Counted from the stretch's first letter, positions 38,406 through 47,356 are shown. The stretch is DNA of 59,810 bases from JBHHYN01 sp046757565 (GCA_046757565.1 JBHHYN010000005.1:1-59810); one strand, 5' to 3'. Translations and numbers: made by a program. Notes: a model not told the origin generated them from the letters alone.

Positions 38406-39925
38406 GGTTTTCTCTCCAGAAGATTACGCACCAACTGCCTGTCACTGAATGGATAACGTCTGGCTGATATCTCCTGGTAGGTTTCATGCCCTTTCCCGGC
38501 AATCAAGACAATATCGTTCGCTGCAGCCGATCGAATTGCCGCGGAGATGGCCCTGGTACGATCGGATTCAACCAGAACCGCTTCATCCCGGTTAATCCCG
38601 GCGATAATATCCTGAATAATCGCCTTCGGATCTTCTCCTCTTGGGTTATCATTAGTCAGCACAATTTGATCGGCATATTGCTCTGCAAGTCTCCCCATGT
38701 GTGGCCGTTTACCCTTGTCTCTTTCACCCCCACAGCCAAATACGCAGACAAGACGGCCTTGACACTGTACGCGCAAACCTGACAAAACATTCTCAAGTGC
38801 GTCCGGTGTATGCGCATAATCAACGATGACCAGGGGATCCCCTTTCCCGCCAAAATTCTCCATACGCCCGGGCACACAGGAGACACGGGATAACCGCTCC
38901 AACGCCTCAGGGAAAGGGACATCCAACAGGCACAGTGCGGACAGGCAGGCAAGTAAATTATAGGCATTAAAACGGCCACCCACCCGGCAACACAACCGTC
39001 CACGGCCCCAGGGAGTGTTGATATCCAGATCCGTAACATCGGAACATTCATTATGGATAACAGCTGTAACAGAAGACCGTAGTCCGGTCATATCGGCTGG
39101 AAACTCGTCGACCAAACCATATCCAATGACCGGCAAACTATCACTCAATTCTTCCAGTAGTGTCCTGCCATATTCATCATCACTGTTAATTACCGCAAAC
39201 TTCAGACCCCTGGAAAGAAACAGTTGCTTCTTTGCCTGTGCATAGGTATCCATGTCACCATGGTAATCGAGGTGTTCATGACTCAGATTGGTGAAGATAG
39301 CAATACCAAAACGCAAACCACTGACACGTCCCTGGTCAAGACCGTGTGATGAAACCTCCACCATAGCAGTATTGATACCCTGATCACGCATCTGTGATAA
39401 GGTACTCTGCAGGGTGATCGGATCCGGAGTAGTATTTCTTGCTGGATGAAGCCGCTCGAACGGACCATAACCCAGTGTGCCAATCAATCCGGTTGTTTTA
39501 TCTTTATAACCTGCCAGCGCCTGTGCAAGAAAATGAGAGACTGATGTTTTACCGTTCGTCCCGGTTATACCGATGACATCAAGATCTTCAGCCGGCTGGC
39601 CATAAAATCGCGCAGCAATAATGCCTGCCCTGTGCCGGAGATCGTTGACGGGAATGACCGGCACATCCAGTCCCTGATCGTCACACGCAAGTTCAGCCTC
39701 AATGGCAATGGCGGCGGCTCCTGCTTTCACTGCGTCATGCGTATACTCGGCACCACAGGTATTGGTACCATGACATGCAAGAAAGAGATCTCCCTGACTT
39801 GTCTTGCGACTGTCTATACTTATCCCTGTAATTTCCCGGTTGGTATCCATGGGATATTCAGTCAACCCGGCGAGCAGGTTGTTTAATAATAATCCACGTG
39901 TCGATTCGTGTAGCGCCATCATCAC
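38402..39925 (-). CDS. murE: UDP-MurNAc-L-Ala-D-Glu--meso-diaminopimelate ligase
   Basis: Adds the third residue of the peptidoglycan stem. P-loop GTNGKTS (about 120-126), the Mg/substrate motif LSHEHLDYHGD (about 213-223) and the DNPRGEDP motif (about 419-426). The DNPR form is the known signature of meso-DAP (not lysine) specificity, consistent with a Gram-negative wall and with lysA in this window. 507 residues from the ATG at 39925, which overlaps ftsI by four bases; a second or third Met (39922, 39919) could also start it. Confidence 0.97.
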   Translation of the reverse strand: MMMALHESTRGLLLNNLLAGLTEYPMDTNREITGISIDSRKTSQGDLFLACHGTNTCGAEYTHDAVKAGAAAIAIEAELACDDQGLDVPVIPVNDLRHRAGIIAARFYGQPAEDLDVIGITGTNGKTSVSHFLAQALAGYKDKTTGLIGTLGYGPFERLHPARNTTPDPITLQSTLSQMRDQGINTAMVEVSSHGLDQGRVSGLRFGIAIFTNLSHEHLDYHGDMDTYAQAKKQLFLSRGLKFAVINSDDEYGRTLLEELSDSLPVIGYGLVDEFPADMTGLRSSVTAVIHNECSDVTDLDINTPWGRGRLCCRVGGRFNAYNLLACLSALCLLDVPFPEALERLSRVSCVPGRMENFGGKGDPLVIVDYAHTPDALENVLSGLRVQCQGRLVCVFGCGGERDKGKRPHMGRLAEQYADQIVLTNDNPRGEDPKAIIQDIIAGINRDEAVLVESDRTRAISAAIRSAAANDIVLIAGKGHETYQEISARRYPFSDRQLVRNLLERKP

Positions 39926-41655
39926 TTGAGATTCCAGGGTAAAGGATCGCTGTTATGCGCCATTATTATCTGTCCGTTGGTAGAAGACAGATCATCCGGA
40001 GGGACATTCAATATCCGCAATGCTCCTTTCATGACCCTTGAAAATACCGGGGCTGCAACCTGACCTCCATAGTATTCACTGCCTTGTGGTTCGTCTATGA
40101 TCACTACAAGCACCAATCTTGGGTCGCTTGCCGGTGCCATACCTGAAAACAGAGACATGTAACGATCTTCCGCATAACCTCCGATAGAAGATTTGTGCAC
40201 AGTGCCCGTTTTACCGGCCACCCGGTAACCCTTTACCGCGGCACGCTGTCCCGTACCCCCTCGCATCACTACGGCCTCTATCATGTCCTTAACCTGCCTT
40301 GCAATTACGGCCGGAATGATCCGTTTCGCCTGTAGTGGTTTATCAACTTTCAAAAAGGATACCGGTCTTGACAAACCTTCAGCGGCAATAATCGAGTAAG
40401 CATGCGCCAACTGCAACGCCGTGACGGAGACACCATAACCAAAGGCAATCGTTGCCAGTTCCAGTTCGGACCAATTGCGATAATTGTTCAGGATACCCGC
40501 TGATTCTCCTGGAAATCCGCTGCCTGTATCCCGGCCAAACCCGATATTCGAAAACATCTCCCAGATTTTACGTGGACCCAGCGATAACGCTATCTTGCCT
40601 GCCCCGACATTACTTGATTTCCTGATGACGGTGGAGACATCAATATCACCGTAATTCCTCGCATCTCTAATAGCATGTCCATTCACCTTGAAATAACCAG
40701 GTTGTGTATCAATCCTTGTGCCGGGTTGATACATCCCTGATAGCAATGCGGCTGCAATGGTAAACGGTTTCATGGTAGAACCTGGCTCAAATACGTCCGT
40801 CACGATGCGGTTCCGGTATACATTACTTTTCATACCGCTACGATTATTCGGGTTATAGGATGGCTGCCCGACCAGCGCCATGACCTCTCCAGTTTTGGCA
40901 TCCAACATAACCAGCATACCGCCATGGGCATTGTGGTCGGTAACGGCTGTCTTAAGCTCGCGGTAAGCGAGATATTGAACACGCTGGTCAATGCTTAATG
41001 TCAACTGCTTGCCGGGATCGCTTGAATGAATACTCTCGACATCCTGGACGATATGTCCGAGCCTGTCCTTCAGCACTCTTTTCGAACCCGGAGATCCTCG
41101 TAACCAGTGGTCATAGGCAAGCTCCATGCCTTCCTGCCCGACATCGTCAACATTGGTAAAACCGATGATATGCGCAGTGACCTCTCCGGCCGGATAATAA
41201 CGTTTATATTCCTGCTGTAAATGTACTCCAGGGATGGAAAGAGATTGAATGGCGCGCGCCTGATCAGGCGTTACATGCCTTTTCAGATAAACAAACTCTC
41301 TGCCGATACGATCCTCGAGCTGCTTTTTCAATGATTGGACTTCCATGCCAAGCGCAGCAGCAAGAACCTGCAAACCATGTCCTTCTGTTAATACCTTGTG
41401 AGGGACCGCCCACACGGATTTTACCGGCGTACTAATGGCCAGTGGTTCGTTGTTTCGATCAACTATTGCGCCCCTGTGTGCATGCACTGTGACTACGCGC
41501 AGCGAGCGGGCATCTCCGTGATTACGCAGAAAGTCATTTCTAAGAAGCTGCAATTCCATAGCGCGCCAAAGCAACAGTGCCATCACTGCCATAAAACCGG
41601 TAAGTAACAACCAGCGTCTGGCCGTAAACACAGTTATGCTTTCTTGATTAGTCAT
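39922..41655 (-). CDS. ftsI: Peptidoglycan D,D-transpeptidase FtsI (PBP3)
   Basis: Class B penicillin-binding protein that cross-links septal peptidoglycan. One N-terminal transmembrane segment (about 14-34), pedestal domain, then the transpeptidase with SxxK at S293 (GSTMK), SxN at S347-N349 (KSSNVG) and KTGT at 482-485. The 577 residues compare with 588 in E. coli. Embedded in the cluster with four-base overlaps on both sides (ftsL, murE). Confidence 0.98.
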   Translation of the reverse strand: MTNQESITVFTARRWLLLTGFMAVMALLLWRAMELQLLRNDFLRNHGDARSLRVVTVHAHRGAIVDRNNEPLAISTPVKSVWAVPHKVLTEGHGLQVLAAALGMEVQSLKKQLEDRIGREFVYLKRHVTPDQARAIQSLSIPGVHLQQEYKRYYPAGEVTAHIIGFTNVDDVGQEGMELAYDHWLRGSPGSKRVLKDRLGHIVQDVESIHSSDPGKQLTLSIDQRVQYLAYRELKTAVTDHNAHGGMLVMLDAKTGEVMALVGQPSYNPNNRSGMKSNVYRNRIVTDVFEPGSTMKPFTIAAALLSGMYQPGTRIDTQPGYFKVNGHAIRDARNYGDIDVSTVIRKSSNVGAGKIALSLGPRKIWEMFSNIGFGRDTGSGFPGESAGILNNYRNWSELELATIAFGYGVSVTALQLAHAYSIIAAEGLSRPVSFLKVDKPLQAKRIIPAVIARQVKDMIEAVVMRGGTGQRAAVKGYRVAGKTGTVHKSSIGGYAEDRYMSLFSGMAPASDPRLVLVVIIDEPQGSEYYGGQVAAPVFSRVMKGALRILNVPPDDLSSTNGQIIMAHNSDPLPWNLK

Positions 41656-41915
41656 TCCACTAATAAAACCAATGACTTCATTTCGGGCTCAATCATGCCC
41701 AGTTTCTTGCGGGCCAGGCTTTCTATCCGGTCATCTGTCGCCCAGGTACTCTGTTCCAGTTGTAATCTGCCCCATTCTTCATTAAGCTGATCTCTTGTCT
41801 GCTCAAGATCCCGGATCTCTACAAAGAGTTTCCGCGCCTGATGCTGCACCAGGACGATCTCCAGAGCGGACATGAATACAGCTACCCCCAGAAGCAATGT
41901 GACAAGGATTTTCAT
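41652..41915 (-). CDS. ftsL: Cell division protein FtsL
   Basis: Short bitopic divisome protein that joins FtsB and FtsQ. 87 residues: an N-terminal transmembrane segment (about 2-20, ILVTLLLGVAVFMSALEIVLV) followed by a periplasmic leucine-zipper-like coiled coil (about 25-58, ARKLFVEIRDLEQTRDQL). The gene is recognised chiefly by its place between rsmH and ftsI, with ATGA overlaps on both sides. Lacks the long cytoplasmic N-terminus of the E. coli protein. Confidence 0.93.
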   Translation of the reverse strand: MKILVTLLLGVAVFMSALEIVLVQHQARKLFVEIRDLEQTRDQLNEEWGRLQLEQSTWATDDRIESLARKKLGMIEPEMKSLVLLVE

Positions 41916-42856
41916 GCAGCAATTTTCTCAGCAATCCTGAGTACGGCGCTACGCGCCCGGGGGTTTCGTTCTATCTCTTCCTTTGATGGCTTTATCGCTT
42001 TTCCGATAATCCTGAGATCCGGCATGAGTTCATCGACAGTAACAGGCAAATCCGGCGGGTAGCGATCTCCCAGCGCACCCTCCTGCATAAACCTCTTTAC
42101 TATCCTGTCTTCAAGGGAATGGAAACTGATGACGAGTAATCTCCCTCCCGGGCGTAGTACGTCTTTAACCTGTTTCAATACCGTTCGTAACTCTTCGATT
42201 TCATTATTGATATATATACGAATGGCCTGAAAGGACCGGGTTGCCGGGTCTTTTTTGCGTTCACGGGAAGGTACGGCCCCGGCAATAATCCTTGCCAATC
42301 GGGCAGTCCGGGTGAGTGGGGATTCTGCTCTGGCCTTTACGATTGCTGCGGCGATGCGGCGCGAATACCGCTCTTCTCCATACATACGTAACACCCCGGC
42401 AATCTCCCTTTGTCCAGCCTGATTGATCCATTCGGCTGCACTCATACCGGAATCCGGATCCATCCTCATATCCAGATCCCCGTCCCGCAGGAAACTGAAA
42501 CCATGCTCGGGATCATCAAGTTGCGGTGACGATACCCCGAGATCAAACACCACACCATCAACCCCGGCCAACATCCCCAACTTTCCCACTTCATTCACCA
42601 GAGCGGTATATGTCCCCCGCACGCAAGTAACACGCCGGTCAGAGGCAAACCGGTTTTGCGCCGAAATAATTGCCTCAGGATCTTTATCGAAAACAAGCAA
42701 GCGGCCGTGGCTGCCAAGTGACTCCAAGATCGCTTTACTATGACCACCACGCCCGAATGTGCAATCAACATAGAATCCATCCGGTCGGAGTTTCAGACCA
42801 TTTAACACTTCATCCAACAGTACAGGTGTATGCCCGTATTCATTTAACGTCATCAA
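41912..42856 (-). CDS. rsmH: 16S rRNA (cytosine-1402-N4)-methyltransferase
   Basis: Methylates N4 of C1402 in the ribosomal P site (formerly MraW). The 314 residues show HTPVLLDEVLNGL (about 9-21), the SAM-binding DCTFGRGGHS (about 31-40), DLGVSSPQLD (about 106-115) and SFHSLEDRIVKRF (about 254-266). Its partner on the ribose of the same base, RsmI, is encoded at 44189-45037. Confidence 0.98.
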   Translation of the reverse strand: MMTLNEYGHTPVLLDEVLNGLKLRPDGFYVDCTFGRGGHSKAILESLGSHGRLLVFDKDPEAIISAQNRFASDRRVTCVRGTYTALVNEVGKLGMLAGVDGVVFDLGVSSPQLDDPEHGFSFLRDGDLDMRMDPDSGMSAAEWINQAGQREIAGVLRMYGEERYSRRIAAAIVKARAESPLTRTARLARIIAGAVPSRERKKDPATRSFQAIRIYINNEIEELRTVLKQVKDVLRPGGRLLVISFHSLEDRIVKRFMQEGALGDRYPPDLPVTVDELMPDLRIIGKAIKPSKEEIERNPRARSAVLRIAEKIAA

Positions 42857-42883
42857 ACAAAGAACTTAAATATAAGCACTGTG

Positions 42884-43342
42884 CTAAAGAGATAATGTTT
42901 TCAAGGACTCGGATGGCTCTCCGCCATCATCATCCAATTGTGATAACCACTGATCCCGTTGTTCTTCCCAGGTCGCCTGGTTCCAGACCTCAAATTTATT
43001 ACCCTGCCCGAAAATGACCGCCTGTTTGTGCAGATACGCATAATCACGTAACTCTTGAGGGATTAAAATCCTGCCCTGTGCATCCATTTGACAATCATTG
43101 GCGTAACCGCGCATCATTTGCTTGGCCCGGCGGCCTCGTTTATCGAAATCAGAAAGTGCAGCCAGCTTGGATTCAATCAGTTCCCAGTCAATCAGCGGAT
43201 AGAGCCAAAGCGCCCGATCCAGAGGATTGAGTGTTTGCACAATATTACCCTCGGAGGCAGTCAGCAGCCGTTGCCGGAAACGGCTTGGGATAGTCATACG
43301 TCCCTTACTGTCTATGCTGACTGTGCTAAATCCCCGAAACAC
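42884..43342 (-). CDS. mraZ: Transcriptional regulator MraZ
   Basis: First gene of the dcw operon and its likely repressor. The 152 residues contain two AbrB/SpoVT-like repeats, each with the D-x-[KQ]-G-R motif: DSKGRMTIPSRFR (about 11-23) and DAQGRILIPQELR (about 85-97). MraZ is known to bind direct TGGG repeats in its own promoter; matching boxes are present at 43369-43394. Confidence 0.97.
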   Translation of the reverse strand: MFRGFSTVSIDSKGRMTIPSRFRQRLLTASEGNIVQTLNPLDRALWLYPLIDWELIESKLAALSDFDKRGRRAKQMMRGYANDCQMDAQGRILIPQELRDYAYLHKQAVIFGQGNKFEVWNQATWEEQRDQWLSQLDDDGGEPSESLKTLSL

Positions 43343-43368
43343 GTAAAACCCCCAATTTTATTAATATT

Positions 43369-43394
43369 TACCACATTTACCCACTTTTCCCCAC
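43369..43394 (-). promoter_or_regulatory. MraZ operator: three GTGG boxes
   Basis: On the minus strand GTGGGG, GTGGGT and GTGGTA occur with start-to-start spacing of exactly 10 bases, separated by AAAA and AAAT. This is the pattern described for MraZ-binding repeats (GTGGG-N5 in tandem). The third box is degenerate. The array lies just downstream of the predicted -10 box, so bound MraZ would cover the transcription start. Confidence 0.85.
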
Positions 43395-43401
43395 CGTAAG
43401 A

Positions 43402-43431
43402 ACTATAGGTAGTTGTGATCCATTGTGTCAA
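43402..43431 (-). promoter_or_regulatory. Sigma-70 promoter of the dcw operon
   Basis: The minus strand has a consensus -35 TTGACA (43426-43431) and -10 TATAGT (43402-43407) with an 18-base spacer. Transcription should start near 43395, at the edge of the MraZ operator, about 50 bases before mraZ. Confidence 0.8.
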
Positions 43432-43554
43432 GCAAATATTGCGATCTTCTGACGGAAATCTGTCTTATTTAACAGATACTTATGTAGGATCAGCGGTTAA
43501 AAACGATGAAAATTGGGGAGTTTTGAGATATAAGTCTTTTTATATCATAATGTT

Positions 43555-43583
43555 GAAAAACATAGTTAATGTAAAACTATAAT
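43555..43583 (-). terminator. Probable intrinsic terminator of rnpB
   Basis: In the rnpB direction ATAGTTTTACATTAACTAT forms a 6-bp stem (ATAGTT/AACTAT) followed by GTTTTTC. It lies about 40 bases past the mature 3' end. The stem is AT-rich, so the strength is uncertain. Confidence 0.45.
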
Positions 43584-43824
43584 AACAGGCTGAGGACTGT
43601 TGCAATTGAGTAGCATAGATGATGGGAGCCGGCCTGTAAGCCGGGTTCTGTCGTGGATAATCATTCATCTGGGAGATACGTCACCGTATCTCTCATGCGA
43701 CCTACCCGGATCCGGTGCGGGCCACACCAATGGACCCCTATTTGGTCTTGCTCCGGGTGGGGTTTACCCTGCCACCAGTGTTACCACCGGCGCGGTGTGC
43801 TCTTACCACACCATTTCACCCTTA

Positions 43825-43920
43825 CCCCCCCACTAACCCTTCCCGTTTTGATGATAATTCATAGATCACACTCTCGAATTACCAAGGCCAAACCTCAAAC
43901 GGGATGGGTTAGTGGGGGGG
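43825..43920. repeat. 24-bp inverted repeat inserted at the P12 tip of rnpB
   Basis: CCCCCCCACTAACCC...CCCGTTT at 43825-43848 is complementary to 43897-43920 with one mismatch; the loop is 48 bases. It extends helix P12 far beyond the usual length. The perfect pairing suggests recent insertion of a palindromic element or strong selection on the helix. Confidence 0.85.
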
Positions 43921-44010
43921 CGGTATATTTTCTGTGGCACTTTCCGTCGGCTCACGCCGCCCAGACGCTATCTGGCACCCTGCCCCGTGGAGCCCGGACT
44001 TTCCTCTCCC

Positions 44011-44075
44011 GAAAATGGGGTCGGAGTCAGTTTCACGCTCAGGCTTACAGGGAAATTGACTCCGGCCCCATTTTC
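44011..44075. repeat. 24-bp inverted repeat inserted at the P3 position of rnpB
   Basis: GAAAATGGGGTCGGAGTCAG...TTTC (44011-44034) pairs with 44052-44075 with two mismatches and a loop of about 17 bases. The AATGGGGTCGGAGTC core resembles dispersed bacterial repeats often seen near REP-associated transposase genes. It replaces the ordinary P3 hairpin. Confidence 0.8.
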
Positions 44076-44188
44076 AACAGCGATTATCCGGCCGACTCCC
44101 ATCTCTAAGTAAAATGCAAAAAATGGAAAGAAACAAGTAAAATTTATGCAAGCCTTGATTAATTCATCCCTGAATAATCAGGGTTTCC

Positions 44189-45037
44189 TTATGTTTCATC
44201 TCGTAAGGTTAAGGCAATTTTGTAAAGGTCATTTTTCCTGGCGCCGCTGAAATCCGCTGCAATGGCCACGGCCTCTTTTACGGGCAGTGAATGCCCCAAT
44301 AAAAGACGAAGCAGACGGACAGATTGCAGCGCCTCCGGTGTCTCAACCGCTGCCCCATGTATTACTATGACAAATTCCCCTTTTTGAGGAATTTCATTCC
44401 CGGCCAGTTTTGCTGACAAATTCGCTAACGTATCTTTATGAATAGACTCATATTTTTTTGTCAACTCGCGGGCCAAGGTGGCAACCCTCCCGGCCCCAAA
44501 AGCGTCAACCGCATCGTTGAAAAAATAAAGAATCCGCTGCGGCGCCTCATAGAAGATCATCGTTCTGATTTCTGTGGTGCAGTTTGCCAGATATTTTTTC
44601 CTTGCCATCGGTTTCTCCGGTGCAAAGCCCTCAAATACAAATCTGTCCGTCGGTAGTCCGGCAACTGACAGGGCGCTGACCAGCGCACTTGGCCCTGGTA
44701 TGGGGACGATCCGAATCCCCTGCTCCTGTCCCGTCTTGACAAGTTGATAGCCCGGATCGCAAATTAACGGCGTCCCGGCATCGGATATCAGGGCAAGGTT
44801 TTCCCCCTTTATCAGCCGTTCGAGTAAAACCGGTGACGATTTACGCTCATTAAAATCATGATATGACTTCATAGGCGTCACAATACCGAGGTGATTCAAC
44901 AGTTTTCTGCTACGGCGTGTATCCTCCGCCAGGATTAGATCGACTTCGTCAAGGATACGACAGGCCCTGCTGCTAATATCGTCGAGATTTCCTATAGGAG
45001 TTGCCACCACATACAATATCCCCGTTTTATTTGACAC
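44189..45037 (-). CDS. rsmI: 16S rRNA (cytidine-1402-2'-O)-methyltransferase
   Basis: Methylates the ribose of C1402, the same nucleotide that RsmH modifies on the base. A tetrapyrrole-methylase-fold protein of 282 residues with LYVVATPIGNLDD (about 8-20), AEDTRRS (about 38-44), SDAGTPLICDPG (about 85-96) and FYEAPQRI (about 158-165). It diverges from lpoA over 29 bases, as rsmI and lpoA do in E. coli, and lies upstream of rnpB. A CCCTGA-ATAA-TCAGGG hairpin follows its stop but without a good T-tract on this strand. Confidence 0.97.
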   Translation of the reverse strand: MSNKTGILYVVATPIGNLDDISSRACRILDEVDLILAEDTRRSRKLLNHLGIVTPMKSYHDFNERKSSPVLLERLIKGENLALISDAGTPLICDPGYQLVKTGQEQGIRIVPIPGPSALVSALSVAGLPTDRFVFEGFAPEKPMARKKYLANCTTEIRTMIFYEAPQRILYFFNDAVDAFGAGRVATLARELTKKYESIHKDTLANLSAKLAGNEIPQKGEFVIVIHGAAVETPEALQSVRLLRLLLGHSLPVKEAVAIAADFSGARKNDLYKIALTLRDET

Positions 45038-45066
45038 ATCAAACTCCGCTTGGTTAGTCTGGCCCG

Positions 45067-46968
45067 ATGGACCACATCAGCAATCAAATTAACCCTGTAC
45101 GAATATTTTGCAATTTTTTAGTTGCCCTGTTCATTATCCAGGGCTGCGCCTCGCAGGGTGGAAAACCCGCTATCACATCCATTGACCTGGAAAACCAGGC
45201 AGCACAAATGCTGGCAGAGAGAGATTATCTGCATGCCGGAGAACAGTACTTACACCTTGCCCAATTGTATCCGAAAAAAACCGTCTTCTACCAATTCCAA
45301 GCCGCCGCTGCCTATATCGAAGCCGGTGATGCCGATACAGCCATTACACTAATAAGTGCTACCGATAACAAATCCCTGAACAAAACGGAGATTTTTCAAA
45401 AAACCGTTCTATTGGCCGAAATCGCCCTCGCAAAGAACGATCAGGGCAGGGCGCTGTTACTGTTAAGTGAAACACCTCCGGCTGAAGCACCGGATAGGCT
45501 GCTTGCCTCATATCTTCGATCCAGGGCCCGCGCCTATGAACTGCAAAACAATCTGATTGATGCGGCGCGAGAACGTATTGCCCTTGCGGGCTATCTGCAT
45601 GACCCCCCCAACAAACAGGCTAACTATAACCATATATGGTCCGATCTTAATCAGATCAGCCTGCCGCTACTGAAGCAGTTCCGGACAACCGCATCTCATG
45701 AGCTGGCCAGCTGGGTAGAGTTGGCAATTATCAAACAGTCATCGCTGTTCAATCATGATTTATTAGAGCAGGAGTTGACAATCTGGACCCGGCATTATCC
45801 GGACCACCCTGCTATTCCCGTCATTACACAGAACATTCTGCTATTGGGTAAGCAGTATGATATCCATCCCCGGCACATCGCCCTGTGTTTACCTGCAAAC
45901 GGCCCCTATAAAAAGGTCTCGCAGGCTATCCGGGACGGTTTTCTTTCTGCCTGGTATGCTTCTAAAGAGTTCAAGCCAACCATCAGTATCTACAACGCCA
46001 ATGCCCTGAATATCCTTGATGTCTATCAAACAGCGGTTACAGACGGGGCGGATTTTATTGTAGGGCCACTTGAGAAACAGGCAATCGCCAGGTTGCTGGA
46101 TTCAGGCAGCGTGACAACCAGAACACTTGCGCTCAATCGCTATGATCATCCAGGAGAGGAATATAGCTCACAGACACCACAAACGCCGGTCCCGGCCCTG
46201 ATCCAGTTCGGCCTGTCGCCGGAAGACGAGGCCCGGCAAGCCGCTGAACAGGCTGCAGCCGATGGTCACATAAGGGCGCTGGTGATCACACCGGATAATG
46301 ACTGGGGACAAAGGCTCAGCACCGCATTCCGTAATCAATGGCAGGGCGCCGGAGGCAAGATTATTGAACAGGTCAACTATAGACCGGGAACAAAGGACTA
46401 TGCCACACCAGTCAAGATGTTACTTAATATCGACACTAGCGAATATCGGGCAAAGCTGCTTCGCCAAAGGCTTAACAGAAGGTTGAAAAGCGAACCCCGT
46501 CTACGCCGGGATGCGGACATGATTTTTATGGGGGCAATCCCTGTCGCCGCACGCCAGATCGTCCCCCAATTCCGCTTCTATCAGGCCGATAATATTCCAG
46601 TCTATTCAACATCCTATATTTTTACCGGGCATACCGATCCCCAATTAGACAATGATATGAACGGAGTATTGTTTACTGACATTCCCTGGCTACTGGAACC
46701 GGCCCAGGAAGAATCAACAATACAGCAATCTATTAACAGAAACTGGTCAGCTGATAGTTCAGGTTACAGGCGCCTCTATGCCCTGGGAGTTGACGCTTAC
46801 CGGATCATCCCGCATATTGGCCGTTTGGCGCTGCAAAGAAATGCTACTTATCAAGGTGAAACAGGCGATCTAACCATGACGGGAGATGGCATTATTCAAA
46901 GAAAACTGTTGTGGGCGAAATTCATCCGTGGCAAACCACAAATCCTGGACAGGGAAACCGGGTATTGA
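45067..46968 (+). CDS. lpoA: Penicillin-binding-protein activator LpoA
   Basis: Outer-membrane lipoprotein that stimulates the transpeptidase of PBP1A from outside. The 633 residues begin with a signal peptide ending in the lipobox IIQGC (lipidated C27), then a TPR-like helical domain (about 35-260) and a C-terminal domain of the periplasmic-binding-protein fold (LppC, about 270-620; IVGPLEKQAIARLL near 335-350). Opens the lpoA-yraN-diaA-dolP run. Ends with TATTGACC, inside which yraN probably begins. Confidence 0.95.
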   Translation: MDHISNQINPVRIFCNFLVALFIIQGCASQGGKPAITSIDLENQAAQMLAERDYLHAGEQYLHLAQLYPKKTVFYQFQAAAAYIEAGDADTAITLISATDNKSLNKTEIFQKTVLLAEIALAKNDQGRALLLLSETPPAEAPDRLLASYLRSRARAYELQNNLIDAARERIALAGYLHDPPNKQANYNHIWSDLNQISLPLLKQFRTTASHELASWVELAIIKQSSLFNHDLLEQELTIWTRHYPDHPAIPVITQNILLLGKQYDIHPRHIALCLPANGPYKKVSQAIRDGFLSAWYASKEFKPTISIYNANALNILDVYQTAVTDGADFIVGPLEKQAIARLLDSGSVTTRTLALNRYDHPGEEYSSQTPQTPVPALIQFGLSPEDEARQAAEQAAADGHIRALVITPDNDWGQRLSTAFRNQWQGAGGKIIEQVNYRPGTKDYATPVKMLLNIDTSEYRAKLLRQRLNRRLKSEPRLRRDADMIFMGAIPVAARQIVPQFRFYQADNIPVYSTSYIFTGHTDPQLDNDMNGVLFTDIPWLLEPAQEESTIQQSINRNWSADSSGYRRLYALGVDAYRIIPHIGRLALQRNATYQGETGDLTMTGDGIIQRKLLWAKFIRGKPQILDRETGY

Positions 46969-47336
46969 CCACCAGGTTTAAATCACAACTGAGAGGGCAT
47001 CTGGCAGAGGAAAAGGCCCTCTCTTATCTAAGTAGCAAGGGTTTAAAACTCCTCGAACGGAATTACCGGACCCGGCGAGGTGAAATTGACATCATTATGC
47101 AGGATAAAGACACGACTGTTTTTATTGAAGTCCGAGCCAGAACGCATAATGATATTGTAGAGGCCCTGGAAACGATCGATCGGCGCAAATGTACACGCAT
47201 TATCCATGCGAGCCGGCACTACCTGCAAAAATATCAACGCACCAACAAGGATATCTGTCGATTTGATGTGGTTATACTCACCGGCCCTCTGGAATCGGCC
47301 AAAATCGAGTGGATAAAAAACGCTTTTGAGGCATAA
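46965..47336 (+). CDS. yraN: UPF0102 family endonuclease-like protein YraN
   Basis: Member of a widespread family with a Holliday-junction-resolvase-like (restriction-endonuclease) fold; the biological role is unsettled. Motifs: GHLAEEKALSYL (about 11-22), RNYRTRRGEIDIIM (catalytic E and D, about 33-46) and FIEVRAR (the usual FVEVK.R, here with Arg for the Lys). The TTG at 46965 overlaps the lpoA stop and gives 123 residues, the family norm; a GTG at 46911 inside lpoA is the alternative. Belongs to the conserved lpoA-yraN-diaA-dolP run. Confidence 0.9.
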   Translation: MTTRFKSQLRGHLAEEKALSYLSSKGLKLLERNYRTRRGEIDIIMQDKDTTVFIEVRARTHNDIVEALETIDRRKCTRIIHASRHYLQKYQRTNKDICRFDVVILTGPLESAKIEWIKNAFEA

Positions 47337-47356
47337 TTCACAATCATTGCTATTTA

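Larger units (their letters stand above)
43620..44103 (-). ncRNA. rnpB: RNase P RNA, bacterial type A, with enlarged P3 and P12
   Basis: Catalytic RNA of RNase P, which matures tRNA 5' ends. On the minus strand the conserved blocks are clear: GAGGAAAGTCCGGGCTCC near the 5' side, GGCAGGGTGCCAG, TAAGGGTGAAA, GGTAAGAGCACACCG, GGAGCAAGACCAAATAGGGG, and the 3' block GATGAATGATTATCCACGAC then AGAACCCGGCTTA. The ends pair as P1: GGGAGTCGGCC (44090-44100) with GGCCGGCTCCC (43624-43634). The gene is about 480 bases against 377 in E. coli. The excess comes from two long hairpins, at the P3 (44011-44075) and P12 (43825-43920) positions. rsmI lies upstream on the same strand. Confidence 0.95.

Noticed and set aside
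43682..44112. Open frames of 151 and 66 codons across 43653-44112
   Set aside because: They lie in the RNase P RNA gene, whose conserved blocks and P1 pairing explain the sequence.
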